Notes: a model not told the origin generated them from the sequence alone. Shown: positions 35,644-44,115, numbered from the stretch's first letter. The stretch is 64,000 bases of DNA from Bacteroidaceae bacterium (GCA_017429945.1 JAFRNY010000018.1:1-64000), one strand, 5' to 3'. A program made the numbers and translations.

Positions 35644-36078
35644 ATGGAAGACGACGTAAGATACATGAATATGGCGCTGGCCGAAGCGCGCCTGGCAGCC
35701 CACGAGGGTGAGATTCCCGTGGGGGCCGTGGTGGTGGCGGGCGGACGCGTCATTGCCAAAGCCCACAATATGACCGAGCGGCTGCGCGACGTGACAGCCC
35801 ACGCCGAACTGCAAGCCATCACGGCAGCAGCGACGGCCTTGGGCGGGAAATACCTCACCGACGCCACACTCTACGTGACGCTCGAGCCCTGCACCATGTG
35901 TGCCGGGGCTATAGGATGGAGCCAGATGGGCCGCCTCGTCTATGGCGCCGACGATCCCAAGCGCGGCTTCCGACGCTTCGCACCGCAGGCGCTGCACCCG
36001 CGCACAGAAGTCGCCTCCGGCATCCTCGCCGACGAAGCCGCCGAACTCATCCAGCAATTTTTCAAGGCCAAACGATAA
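35644..36078 (+). CDS. tadA: tRNA-specific adenosine-34 deaminase
   Basis: 144 residues. Cytidine-deaminase-fold enzyme with the zinc motifs AHAELQAI (His and catalytic Glu) and LEPCTMCAGAIGWSQM (two Cys). Converts A34 to inosine in tRNA-Arg. The segment RLVYGADDPKRGFRRF is typical of TadA. Single gene followed by a 500-bp repeat region. Confidence 0.93.
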   Translation: MEDDVRYMNMALAEARLAAHEGEIPVGAVVVAGGRVIAKAHNMTERLRDVTAHAELQAITAAATALGGKYLTDATLYVTLEPCTMCAGAIGWSQMGRLVYGADDPKRGFRRFAPQALHPRTEVASGILADEAAELIQQFFKAKR

Positions 36079-36095
36079 GGGGCCCGGCCAAAAAA

Positions 36096-36486
36096 GGGCA
36101 ATGAGCAATTAGCCCAGGGCACTGCTCTGGGTTAGCTTGTCAGCAATATACGCGCCCTGACGGGGCAAAAGCATTAAATAATTGGAACTTAAATCTTCCT
36201 TAAATCATTGCTGACTGTACAGCTCGTGTGCCTAATCGGCCACACGAGAAGCTACGGCTCCACAGAGCCTACGCATGGCAGGCACGAGCGAGTAGGCCGT
36301 ATGCGGCCGTAAACTTCTGAGGCGATAAGCCGAAGAAGCCTTAAGAAAAGATTTAAGGTGAGATTTAAGGAAGATTTAAGTTCTACATATCTGTGTGCAA
36401 TAGTGCTTTTGCCCCATCAGGGCGAATATACCTTTGTCGCGGGTTACCCAGGGCGCTGCCCTGGGTCAACTGCTATATCATTGCCC
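36096..36486. repeat. 391-bp nested inverted-repeat element, copy 1
   Basis: Accounts for nearly all of the 36079-36575 gap. From outside in: GGGCAATGA ends (36096 and 36486), CCCAGGGC hairpins, then 21-nt arms differing at one base (36153-36173, CGCCCTGACGGGGCAAAAGC; 36404-36424), then GAACTTAAATCTTCC arms, around a core with CTCGTGTG/CACACGAG and further hairpins. A near-identical inverted copy lies at 50674-51005. No ORF is evident. Confidence 0.9.
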
Positions 36487-36488
36487 AC

Positions 36489-36527
36489 AAAAAAACCTTG
36501 TCCCAGTCAATCACGACCGAGACAAGG
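36489..36527 (-). terminator. terminator of the HU gene
   Basis: On the minus strand, CCTTGTC (36527-36521) pairs with GACAAGG (36502-36496) and a run of seven Ts follows (36495-36489). Located 48 bp after the HU stop codon. Confidence 0.8.
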
Positions 36528-36575
36528 GCGATTTGTAAATTATGCAAACGATTTTAGTCTGTAAGTGCCTACCTT

Positions 36576-36848
36576 TTACTGGATAGCAGCGTCGAGCTCA
36601 GCACCGGCCTTGAACTTAGCCTGCTTCTTGGCGGCAATAGTGATGGCCTTCTTGGTGAGAGGATTGATACCGTTGCGCTCCTTGCGAGCAGATACAGCGA
36701 ATGTGCCGAAACCGATAAGGGCTACCTTTTCACCACCCTTGAGAGCGTCGGTGATAGCTTCGATGGTTGCGTCGAGTGCCTTCTTGGCATCTACTTTTGT
36801 CAGGCCGGCTTTTGCGGCGATGGCATTTGTAAGATCTGTCTTGTTCAT
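36576..36848 (-). CDS. HU/IHF-family DNA-binding protein
   Basis: 90 residues. Classic HU: MNKTDLTNAIAAKAGLTKVDAKKALDA at the N-terminus, then GEKVALIGFGTFAV and the DNA-binding arm RKERNGINPLTKKAITI. Nucleoid protein that bends and compacts DNA. Single gene with its own promoter (TTG at 36955-36957, TACATTTG at 36927-36934) and terminator. Confidence 0.97.
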   Translation of the reverse strand: MNKTDLTNAIAAKAGLTKVDAKKALDATIEAITDALKGGEKVALIGFGTFAVSARKERNGINPLTKKAITIAAKKQAKFKAGAELDAAIQ

Positions 36849-36926
36849 AAATAGGTTTATTTAAATAGTTAAAGAAAAGTGTTTCAATCTTTGCTTTCTA
36901 GGCTTGCTAAGAGCCTATTCTTGTGG

Positions 36927-36957
36927 CAAATGTATATAAAGTTGTCGTTCGCTGCAA
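36927..36957 (-). promoter_or_regulatory. promoter of the HU gene (TTG, 20-bp spacer, TACATTTG)
   Basis: On the minus strand, TTG (36957-36955) and TACATTTG (36934-36927) are spaced by 20 bp. The leader to the HU start is about 78 bases. Confidence 0.65.
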
Positions 36958-37029
36958 GTTTTTTACGAAAAAAGATATAAAATATCTCAATTTTATTCTC
37001 TTTTACCCTAAAATCACGGCAAAAATGCC

Positions 37030-37037
37030 TACTTTTG
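37030..37037 (+). promoter_or_regulatory. -7 box (TACTTTTG) of the rhomboid gene
   Basis: Exact TAnnTTTG match 38 bp upstream of the ATG at 37076. Because transcription would begin after it, the upstream in-frame ATG at 37025 is unlikely to be the start. Confidence 0.6.
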
Positions 37038-37075
37038 CGACCTCAGACAACAAAAACAATGTTTCATCACCGATT

Positions 37076-38107
37076 ATGTTCAACATACCCCCTGTAACAA
37101 AGAATATCATAATCATCAACTTGCTGATGTTTTTCGGCAAATTGGTGGCCGTGCGCTACGGCATAGACTTCGACGACCTTCTGGGCCTGCATTTCTTCAA
37201 GGCCGCCGACTTCCGGCTCTACCAGTTCTTCACCTACATGTTCGTGCACGCAGGCTGGGAGCACATCTTCTTCAATATGTTCGCCGTTTGGATGTTCGGC
37301 CGCATCATGGAGCAAGTGATGGGTTCGCAGAGATTCCTCTTCTACTATGTTGTGTGCGGAATAGGCGCCGGCTTTATGCAGGAAGGTGCGCAATGGATTG
37401 AATTCGCCTATCAAGGCCTGGCCGACTACGAGCAGGTCAACGTCGATGGCATCGTCATGCCCATGAGCGCCTACCTCAACAACTGGACCACCGTTGGCGC
37501 CTCCGGAGCTGTCTATGGCATACTCCTAAGCTTCGGCATGACCTTCCCCAACGAGCGCCTGTTCATCATACCCATTCCCGTGCCCATCAAGGCCAAATGG
37601 TTCGTCATGGGCTACGCCGTAATCGAACTGCTGAGCGCCCTGAGCCACCGCGGCGACAACATAGCCCACATGGCACACCTCGGAGGCATGCTCATAGGCC
37701 TGCTACTCATACTCTACTGGCGCAAGCACGACGGCGGCGGCAGCGGCGGGCGCTTCTTCGGCGGCGGGCTCGGCAATATCGGCGGAGGCTATGGCAACAA
37801 CTACGGCGGAGGCTACTACACGCGCTACGAGGACGTCACCGACAACAAACGCACAACGCGCACAAGCCTCGCCGGAAGCATCAGAAGCTGGTGGGACGGA
37901 CTCAAGCAGCGATTCGCACGCAGCCGCAGGGCGCGCATGAACGTCACCACATCAGCCAGCAAGCACAGCGCCGACATGGAATGGCAGCGCCGCCAGCAGG
38001 AACGCCAGGAGGAAATCGACCGCATACTGGCCAAAGTGAAACAGAGCGGCTACAACAGCCTCACCGACGACGAGAAACGCAAGCTCTTCGAAGCCAGCGA
38101 GCGCTGA
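37076..38107 (+). CDS. rhomboid-family intramembrane serine protease
   Basis: About 343 residues from the ATG at 37076 (MFNIPPVTKNIIIINLLMFF). The frame is open back to 36923, but the promoter box at 37030 argues for this start. It has the rhomboid HAGWEHIFFNMFAVWMFG region, the catalytic-serine motif VGASGAVYG (Ser143) and the catalytic histidine in AHMAHLGG (His201), within about six membrane helices. A Gly-rich linker and basic cytoplasmic tail (about 215-343) follow. It cleaves membrane-protein substrates; targets unknown. Confidence 0.93.
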   Translation: MFNIPPVTKNIIIINLLMFFGKLVAVRYGIDFDDLLGLHFFKAADFRLYQFFTYMFVHAGWEHIFFNMFAVWMFGRIMEQVMGSQRFLFYYVVCGIGAGFMQEGAQWIEFAYQGLADYEQVNVDGIVMPMSAYLNNWTTVGASGAVYGILLSFGMTFPNERLFIIPIPVPIKAKWFVMGYAVIELLSALSHRGDNIAHMAHLGGMLIGLLLILYWRKHDGGGSGGRFFGGGLGNIGGGYGNNYGGGYYTRYEDVTDNKRTTRTSLAGSIRSWWDGLKQRFARSRRARMNVTTSASKHSADMEWQRRQQERQEEIDRILAKVKQSGYNSLTDDEKRKLFEASER

Positions 38108-38168
38108 ACCGGCAGCACATCAGCGGCACCCTGAAAGAGCTATTATCAATCGATGAAATGGGCAAAAA

Positions 38169-39266
38169 ATGGCAATAAAATGGATTAAGGCCCTGCTCCT
38201 TCACATCTTCGAGGGAGCCAATATCGCCGTGGTCTTGTTGCTGTGGGCGGCAGCAGCCGTCACCTACATCAGCCCCGAGCACCACCCCTACCTGAGCCTG
38301 CTGACGCTCGCCTTCCCCATATTCCTCTTCACGAACGTAGCATTCATCGTCTTCTGGCTCATCTTCAAAGCCAAGCGCGTGTGGATCCCCATCACAGGCC
38401 TCGCACTCTGCTACAGCTTCGTCCGCGACTACTGCCCCATCAACCTGCCCACAGAGGCGGCCGACTCATCGCTGACCGTACTGACATTCAACACGCATGG
38501 TTTCGGAGGCCAGGACGCCGTGGACGACGAGGGCACCAACGGCGTAGTGCGTTATCTAGCACACTCCACCGCCGACATCATCTGCCTGCAAGAGACCTAC
38601 TCAAACGCTTACCGCGCGGCACTCACCGACAGCCTCGACGCCAAAGGCTACCACAACGTCCTCTACAAAGGGCTCTCGCTCTATTCGCGGCTGCCGATAG
38701 TCAAGAGCGAGGAGCTCACCTTCCCCACGCACCACAACTCAGGATTCATAGCCCATCTGCTCTGCGGCCCCGACACCATCCTGCTCATCAACAACCACTT
38801 CGAGAGCAACTGCTTCAGCCCCGAAATGCGCCAGCGATATGTCGATGCACTCGAGAAAACGGCCGCCAACGACCGGCACAGCACTGCCGACTCGCTCATC
38901 GACGACGTGAAACCGCTGCTGCGCCTTATGGCAGAAGCCGCACCCAGGCGAGCCGTGCAGGCCGACATCATCGACAGCATCGTGGCTGAATGGCTGCCAC
39001 GGCCCGTCATCCTCTGCGGCGACTTCAACGACACGCCCGTGTCCTACACTCACCGACTGCTCACCCGCAACCTCACCAGCGCCTTCCGACAAAGCGGCAA
39101 CGGCCTCGGACTGACCTACCGCGAGCGAGGCTTCCCGGTGCGCATAGACCATATCCTCTTCAGCCCTCAGCATTGGAAGAGCAGCAGCACGCGAGTGGAC
39201 AAGACCATGAACCTGTCCGACCACAGCCCTATCAGCACTGTTCTTTCACCCAAAAGCAGCTTTTAG
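38169..39266 (+). CDS. membrane-anchored endonuclease/exonuclease/phosphatase-fold protein
   Basis: 365 residues. Two or three N-terminal membrane helices (about 10-85: IAVVLLLWAAAAVTYIS, FPIFLFTNVAFIVFWLIF) precede an EEP domain (about 100-360) with LTVLTFNTHGFGG, IICLQETYSN, VILCGDFNDTPVSY, RIDHILFS and NLSDHSPIST. A metal-dependent phosphodiesterase or phosphatase, placed by its helices at the inner membrane. Follows the rhomboid gene by 61 bases; both are common neighbours in Bacteroidetes. Substrate unknown. Confidence 0.9.
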   Translation: MAIKWIKALLLHIFEGANIAVVLLLWAAAAVTYISPEHHPYLSLLTLAFPIFLFTNVAFIVFWLIFKAKRVWIPITGLALCYSFVRDYCPINLPTEAADSSLTVLTFNTHGFGGQDAVDDEGTNGVVRYLAHSTADIICLQETYSNAYRAALTDSLDAKGYHNVLYKGLSLYSRLPIVKSEELTFPTHHNSGFIAHLLCGPDTILLINNHFESNCFSPEMRQRYVDALEKTAANDRHSTADSLIDDVKPLLRLMAEAAPRRAVQADIIDSIVAEWLPRPVILCGDFNDTPVSYTHRLLTRNLTSAFRQSGNGLGLTYRERGFPVRIDHILFSPQHWKSSSTRVDKTMNLSDHSPISTVLSPKSSF

Positions 39267-39331
39267 ACGTAAAAACAAGGGCAAAAAGCAAATATTTTAT
39301 TGTTTTGAGCGTGCGCGTAAATAAAAAACAC

Positions 39332-39339
39332 TATATTTG
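39332..39339 (+). promoter_or_regulatory. -7 box (TATATTTG) of secDF
   Basis: Exact TAnnTTTG match 53 bp upstream of the secDF start. A clear -33 box at the usual spacing is not visible. Confidence 0.5.
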
Positions 39340-39392
39340 CGCGCTATTTTGGCTGACTATAACTAAAATCATTAAATAAACCATCAAACAAA

Positions 39393-42300
39393 ATGCAAAA
39401 CAAAGGATTTGTAAAAGTGTTCGCTGTCCTGCTTGCACTGGTCTGCATCTTCTACCTCAGCTTCTCGTTTGTCACACGGCACTACGAGGGCAAAGCCGAG
39501 AAGATTGCAGCTCTCCAAGGTGAAGCTGCCGGACAGCACTATCTCGACTCGCTCACCAATGAGCCTGTCTATTTCGGTGTGTGGACGCTCAAAGAGTGTC
39601 GCGAAATGGGTATCGGCCTCGGCCTCGACCTCAAGGGCGGTATGAACGTCATCCTCGAGGTCAGCGTGCCCGACGTTGTTGAAGCACTGGCCGACCACAA
39701 GGACGATGCCAACTTCAAGCAGGCTATTGCCCAGGCCAAGCAAGAGGTCAAGGAAGGCAAGGGCGATTTCATCTCGCTCTTCGTGAAGGACTATAAGACC
39801 CTTGCGCCCAACAGCAACCTCGCTGAGCTCTTCGCCACACAGCAGCTGCGCGGCAAGGTCAACACCAAGACCCCCGACCGCGATGTCGAGCGCGCTCTGC
39901 GCGAAGAGGTGAAGGCCGCCATCGACAACTCGTTCAACGTCATCCGCACACGTATCGACCGCTTCGGCGTAGTGCAGCCCAACATCCAGGCCCTCGAGGG
40001 TCAGGAAGGCCGCATTATGGTAGAGCTTCCCGGCATCAAGGAGCCCGAGCGCGTACGTAAGCTCCTCCAGGGCTCGGCCAACCTTGAGTTCTGGGAGACA
40101 TACACCACCACCGAGGCAGTGCCCTTCCTCATCCAGCTCGACAGCAAGCTCGCTGCCGCTGGCACCGAAGGCACAGAGAAGGCCGACAGCACCGTGGCTG
40201 AGCCCGCTGCTGCCGAGACAGCCCAGGCTGCCACTCCCGCCGAGGAGACTAAGGCCGACAGCGCCAAGGCTACCGCCGACGATGCTCTAGCAGCCATCGC
40301 CAAGGGCGCCGCTGCCGAGACTCCCGAAGCCAAGGCCGAAGCCAACAGCGCCGCTGCCGACGAGCAGGCTCTCAAGCAGCACCCGCTGCTCGCTCGCCTG
40401 CAGGTGATGCAGCAGGACAACGGCGCATGCGTAGGCTATGCCAGCAAGCGCGACCTCGACGCCATCAGCGCACTCTTCGAGACCCCCGAGGCTAAGGCCA
40501 TCCTCCCCGCCGACATGAAACTGCTCTGGGGCGTAAAGGGCATCGACAAGAACGACGAGGTCTATGAGCTCTATGCCATCAAGGTCACCGAGCGCAACGG
40601 ACGCGCACCCCTCGAGGGCGACGTCGTCACCGACGCCAAGGACGAGTACGACCAGAACAGCCGCCCCTGCGTCAGCATGCAGATGAACGTCGAGGGCGCA
40701 CGCCGCTGGGCAGCCCTGACAAAGGCCAACGTACACCGCCCCATCGCCATCGTGCTCGACAACTACGTTTACAGCGCACCTAACGTCCAGAACGAGATCA
40801 CCGGCGGCAACAGCCAGATCACCGGTAACTTCACCGCTGAGGACACCCGCGACCTGGCCAACGTGCTCAAGTCCGGTAAGATGCCTGCTCCCGCAAACAT
40901 CGTAAGTGAGGAAATCGTAGGTCCTACGCTCGGTCAGGAATCCATCCGCCAGGGCTTCATCTCAGTCATCCTCGCATTCATCGCGCTGATGCTCTACATG
41001 ATAGCCATGTACGGCTTCCGCCCGGGCATGGTCGCCAACTGCGCACTGCTGCTCAACCTCTTCTTCACCCTCGGCATCCTCACCAGCTTCCAGGCCGCAC
41101 TCACCATGAGCGGTATCGCAGGTATGGTGCTCACCCTCGGTATGGCCGTCGATGCCAACGTGCTCATCTTCGAGCGCACCAAGGAGGAGATGCGCGCCGG
41201 CAAGCCCGTGCGCCAGGCCATGCAGGCCGGCTACAGCAACGCCTTCAGCGCCATCATCGACTCTAACGTGACGAGCATCCTCACGGGTATCATCCTCTAC
41301 TACTTCGGTACAGGTCCTATCCGCGGCTTCGCCACCACCTACATCATCGGTATCGTCATCTCGTTCTTCACCGCAGTATATCTCACTCGCGTAGTGTTCG
41401 ACACGCTGATGTCCAAGGACAAGTGGCTCGACCTCACCTTCACCACGTCGCTCAGCCGCAAGTTCCTCCAGAACACCAACTACAACTTCATGGGTTCATG
41501 GAAGCGCTCCTTCGCCATCTTCGGCACCATCGTAGTGCTCTCCATCCTGAGCTGGGCCGTTCGCGGCTTCTCGCGCTCCATCGACTTCACCGGCGGTCGC
41601 AACTTCGTAGTCCTCTTCGAGAACGAAGTGTCGCCCGAGAGCGTTCGTCCGCTCTTCGCCGAAGCATTCCCCGAGTCGAACACCAGCGTCATCGCCCTCG
41701 GCACCGAAGGCAAGACACTCCGTATCTCCACCAACTATCGCATCGACGAGGACGGCATGGAAGTCGACTCCGAGATTGAGGAGAAGCTCTTCGACGTCCT
41801 CAAGGCCGGCGGTCAGCTCAGCCCGGACCTCACCGTAGAGAACTTCATCAACCGCGACGAGCGTGCCGGCGGCTCCATCATCAGCTCGCAGAAGGTAGGA
41901 CCTTCAATCGCTGAGAACATCACCCGTGGCGCCATCATCTCCGTCATCCTCGCCCTCATCGTCATCTTCATCTACATCCTCGTTCGCTTCCGCAACGTCG
42001 CTTTCTCTGTAGGTGCTATCGTGGCGCTGACTGTCGACACCATCTTCATCCTCGGTATGTACAGCGCATGCTGGGGCTGGATGCCCTTCTCGCTCGAGAT
42101 CGACCAGACCTTCATCGGCGCTCTGCTCACCTGTATCGGTTACTCCATCAACGATAAGGTGGTCGTCTTCGACCGTATCCGCGAGAACCTCGGCCTCTAT
42201 CCCAAGCGCGACAAGCAGCTGCTCTTCAACCAGTCGCTGAACGCCACCCTGACACGTACCATCAACACGTCAGTCTCCACGTTCATCGTCCTGCTCTTCA

Positions 42301-42452
42301 TCTTCGCATTCGGCGGTGCCAGCATCCGCAGCTTCGCCTTCGCAATGATGCTCGGCGTAGTAATCGGCACCCTCACCTCCATGTTCATCGCAGCCCCCAC
42401 GGCATACCTCGTCATGGGTCGCAAGATTAAGGAAGAAGATGTAAAGGAATAA
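39393..42452 (+). CDS. secDF: protein translocase subunit SecDF (natural fusion)
   Basis: 1,019 residues, with SecD and SecF fused as usual in Bacteroidetes. The SecD part (about 1-680) opens with one membrane helix, then a periplasmic domain (GIGLGLDLKGGMNVILEV, RTRIDRFGVVQPNIQ) and five helices with VDANVLIFERTKEEMRAGK. The SecF part (about 700-1010) has RSIDFTGGRNFVVLFE and GYSINDKVVVFDRIRENLG. Uses the proton motive force to pull proteins out of SecYEG. The SecD periplasmic region carries a long Ala/Glu/Thr-rich low-complexity stretch (about 255-330). Followed by a terminator. Confidence 0.97.
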   Translation: MQNKGFVKVFAVLLALVCIFYLSFSFVTRHYEGKAEKIAALQGEAAGQHYLDSLTNEPVYFGVWTLKECREMGIGLGLDLKGGMNVILEVSVPDVVEALADHKDDANFKQAIAQAKQEVKEGKGDFISLFVKDYKTLAPNSNLAELFATQQLRGKVNTKTPDRDVERALREEVKAAIDNSFNVIRTRIDRFGVVQPNIQALEGQEGRIMVELPGIKEPERVRKLLQGSANLEFWETYTTTEAVPFLIQLDSKLAAAGTEGTEKADSTVAEPAAAETAQAATPAEETKADSAKATADDALAAIAKGAAAETPEAKAEANSAAADEQALKQHPLLARLQVMQQDNGACVGYASKRDLDAISALFETPEAKAILPADMKLLWGVKGIDKNDEVYELYAIKVTERNGRAPLEGDVVTDAKDEYDQNSRPCVSMQMNVEGARRWAALTKANVHRPIAIVLDNYVYSAPNVQNEITGGNSQITGNFTAEDTRDLANVLKSGKMPAPANIVSEEIVGPTLGQESIRQGFISVILAFIALMLYMIAMYGFRPGMVANCALLLNLFFTLGILTSFQAALTMSGIAGMVLTLGMAVDANVLIFERTKEEMRAGKPVRQAMQAGYSNAFSAIIDSNVTSILTGIILYYFGTGPIRGFATTYIIGIVISFFTAVYLTRVVFDTLMSKDKWLDLTFTTSLSRKFLQNTNYNFMGSWKRSFAIFGTIVVLSILSWAVRGFSRSIDFTGGRNFVVLFENEVSPESVRPLFAEAFPESNTSVIALGTEGKTLRISTNYRIDEDGMEVDSEIEEKLFDVLKAGGQLSPDLTVENFINRDERAGGSIISSQKVGPSIAENITRGAIISVILALIVIFIYILVRFRNVAFSVGAIVALTVDTIFILGMYSACWGWMPFSLEIDQTFIGALLTCIGYSINDKVVVFDRIRENLGLYPKRDKQLLFNQSLNATLTRTINTSVSTFIVLLFIFAFGGASIRSFAFAMMLGVVIGTLTSMFIAAPTAYLVMGRKIKEEDVKE

Positions 42453-42485
42453 AGAACGTCCCTACTACACATTAATTATATATAT

Positions 42486-42521
42486 AAGCTGCGCGAGGCC
42501 CGTGCCCCGCGCAGCTTTTTT
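42486..42521 (+). terminator. rho-independent terminator of secDF
   Basis: AAGCTGCGCG (42486-42495) pairs with CGCGCAGCTT (42508-42517), followed by further Ts. Lies 33 bp after the secDF stop codon. Confidence 0.92.
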
Positions 42522-42545
42522 CGTCCCCACGCAATATCAACAGCG

Positions 42546-42735
42546 TCCTGCGAGCGTTTATGGTTTAGCGATTAGCGCTTAGAGTATATGGTTTAGCGTT
42601 TAGGGGAGTGACTAGCGCTATTTATCATTCGTCACTTGTCACTCGTCATTCGCCATTCGTCACTCGTCATTCCCCACGCAGCTAATTTTCACTTTTCGCC
42701 AAAGATATTCGTTATTTGTCACTGGTCATTAGTCA
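42546..42735. repeat. intergenic microrepeats (GTTTAGCG and GTCACTCGTCATTC types)
   Basis: Two low-complexity tracts: GGTTTAGCGATTAGCGC-like units, then TCACTTGTCACTCGTCATTC-like units. Together they fill most of the secDF-to-lipoprotein gap, apart from the secDF terminator and the -7 box at 42744. Same style as tracts at 6787, 45094 and 55955. Confidence 0.75.
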
Positions 42736-42743
42736 TTTCTTCA

Positions 42744-42751
42744 TATCTTTG
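42744..42751 (+). promoter_or_regulatory. -7 box (TATCTTTG) of the truncated lipoprotein gene
   Basis: Exact TAnnTTTG match 22 bp before the ATG at 42774, suggesting the remnant once was, or still is, transcribed. Confidence 0.5.
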
Positions 42752-42773
42752 CGGCAGAAAACAAACCGACCAC

Positions 42774-43085
42774 ATGAAGAAGGCCCTGCTTACACGTATC
42801 CTAACGCCTGCCGTCATCACAATTCTAATGCTGAGTTGTTCCGGCGGCAACCGCTACCGTGCGCTGCTCGACCGTGCCGACTCCCTCATGGCCGAGCACC
42901 CCGATTCGGCTTACGCCCTGCTCTGCACCATGGATCCCTCTAAATCCCCCCGAGGGACAGCCCCCTCCCAGCCCCCCGAGGGGGCGTTCATATCCTCGGG
43001 CGAACAAGCGGAAACGGACTCCCCCCCGAGGGGGGGACGGGAGGGGGGTACTTCAACAAATGAATGCAATAGATGCTATTCCTAA
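42774..43085 (+). pseudogene. truncated TPR-type lipoprotein ending in repeat-derived sequence
   Basis: About 103 codons from the ATG at 42774. The start gives a lipoprotein signal (lipobox MLSCSGG) followed by YRALLDRADSLMAEHPDSAYALLCTMDP, the opening of a group of Bacteroidetes TPR lipoproteins that I know as several hundred residues long. After that the frame runs through a C/G-rich palindromic element (SPRGTAPSQPPEG, then DSPPRGGREGG) and stops soon after. The body of the gene is missing, so it is probably a remnant. Family assignment rests only on the first 45 residues. Confidence 0.6.
42938..43050. repeat. C-rich/G-rich composite palindromic element (copy 5)
   Basis: Arms include GCCCCCTCCCAGCCCCCC on the left and GGGGGGACGGGAGGGGGG on the right, with inner CCCCCCGAGGGGG hairpins. 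Same C-to-G polarity and length class as copies at 20056, 27971 and 28598. It lies across the broken lipoprotein gene and may mark the deletion or recombination breakpoint. Confidence 0.75.
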
Positions 43086-43197
43086 TATGAACCAATCCAA
43101 ATTCCTTTATGAATTCAATCTTCGCATTGTACGACCTGTGAGGAATAACCCAGATATGCTATATAATAATTATTGGAAAAATCCAATAAAACCATAA
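43042..43197 (+). pseudogene. possible C-terminal fragment of an RHS/polymorphic toxin
   Basis: The frame leaving the palindromic element encodes about 50 residues (MNAIDAIPNMNQSKFLYEF, then NNPDMLYNNYWKNPIKP) ending 12 bases before the immunity-like gene. It has no start codon of its own clear of the repeat. Toxin origin is only inferred from the position before an immunity-like gene and the RHS fragment after it. Confidence 0.3.
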
Positions 43198-43209
43198 AAT
43201 TATTCGATA

Positions 43210-43767
43210 ATGGAAACTATAAAATTTTATGAAATTATTGTTCGCGGCAACGCTAAAGGTGGTGTTTTATACGCACCCAAGTCATGGGTACGTCCCATTG
43301 CTCGTGATGGAGAAGTCGTACTCAATTGGCAATCACTCAAAGTTGAACTAAGAAACGGTCCTTATAGGAATTTCAATATGTGCGTAGGAACAGCCAATGT
43401 CATAAGCGAAGACTTTAAGGCCGCAATCCAAGAAGTAACAGGTGATGTCCCAAACTTGGAATTTCTTCCAATAATGGCAACCAGCAAAGAATATGGTGAC
43501 CGGCGATATTATATAATGCACTTCACGAAAATATTTGATGTAATTGATGAGGATAACACGATTTATGAACCAAACTCAAATTCAATCATTAAGTTATGGC
43601 TTGATTATGATAAAGTAAAAGATTTAAAAATTTTTAATTCGCAGCCTTATATTAATGATGTGATTGTATCCGATGACATCCGAAGACTGCTAAAGAGAAA
43701 ACATTTAGATGATGGAATAGAATTCATGCCTGTTTATTGTGAAATTAAAAGACATAATAATGCATGA
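43210..43767 (+). CDS. putative immunity protein (Imm11/Imm43-like)
   Basis: 185 residues, AT-rich and with codon use unlike its GC-rich neighbours, suggesting transfer. The order of conserved-looking segments (SWVRPIARDGEVVLNW, PNLEFLPIMATS, YYIMHFTKIFDVID, INDVIVSDDIRRLLKRKHLDDGIEFMPV) resembles immunity proteins of the Imm11/Imm43 type, in which a V-x-S/D-x-x-R-x-L-L segment precedes an EF-x-PV ending. It probably protected against a polymorphic toxin whose gene is gone. Its stop overlaps the ATG of an RHS-like remnant. The family call is tentative. Confidence 0.6.
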   Translation: METIKFYEIIVRGNAKGGVLYAPKSWVRPIARDGEVVLNWQSLKVELRNGPYRNFNMCVGTANVISEDFKAAIQEVTGDVPNLEFLPIMATSKEYGDRRYYIMHFTKIFDVIDEDNTIYEPNSNSIIKLWLDYDKVKDLKIFNSQPYINDVIVSDDIRRLLKRKHLDDGIEFMPVYCEIKRHNNA

Positions 43768-43871
43768 ACCGCCTAAACTCAAATATCGTTACAATCCAAT
43801 ACGATGCCAAGGGCAACGTCACCTCCAAATCCAATGTCGGTGCTACATTGACTATTGACAGGCGCAGCTGA
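43764..43871 (+). pseudogene. RHS/YD-repeat fragment
   Basis: A 35-codon frame starting at the ATG overlapping the previous stop encodes VTIQYDAKGNVTSKSNVGAT, an RHS-type YD repeat (YDaxGNvtsKs). A complete RHS protein has many such repeats; only one remains here. Evidence that an RHS toxin gene once occupied this spot. Confidence 0.65.
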
Positions 43872-43891
43872 GCGGTAAATGAAGAGTGAAA

Positions 43892-43961
43892 CGCTCGACC
43901 TTAGTCGCTTCTTGAGGTATCAAGCGCCACCCTTCGGGATGCCGAGCGGATACTTCAAGAA
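43892..43961. repeat. dispersed repeat R, copy 1
   Basis: Carries CTTGAGGTATCAAGCGCC, then ACCCTTCGGGATGCCGAGCG and ATACTTCAAG. A matching inverted copy is nested inside the second 391-bp element at 51006-51078. This part of the 43872-45154 gap contains no credible gene. Confidence 0.8.
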
Positions 43962-43982
43962 TGGTTGCTTCCGAGTGTTTTT

Positions 43983-44036
43983 TTTAAAAGTTTTTCAAAA
44001 GAGGGTTCATCTTACATTGTAAGTCGTTGATTCTCA
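43983..44036. repeat. dispersed repeat S, copy 1
   Basis: Contains GGGTTCATCTTACATTGTAAG preceded by an A/T-rich AAGTTTTTCAAAA tract. The reverse complement recurs at 48841-48900 next to tRNA-Gln. Confidence 0.75.
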
Positions 44037-44055
44037 ATGAAGGCATCATTATCTG

Positions 44056-44115
44056 ATGACATGTGCGGTAGAAATAAAACAAAAAATTATGTTGCGTTTC
44101 TACCGCACATGTCAT
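44056..44115. repeat. 60-bp hairpin with perfect 19-bp arms
   Basis: ATGACATGTGCGGTAGAAA (44056-44074) and its exact reverse complement (44097-44115) enclose a 22-nt AT-rich loop. No T run follows, and no gene ends nearby. Confidence 0.9.
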
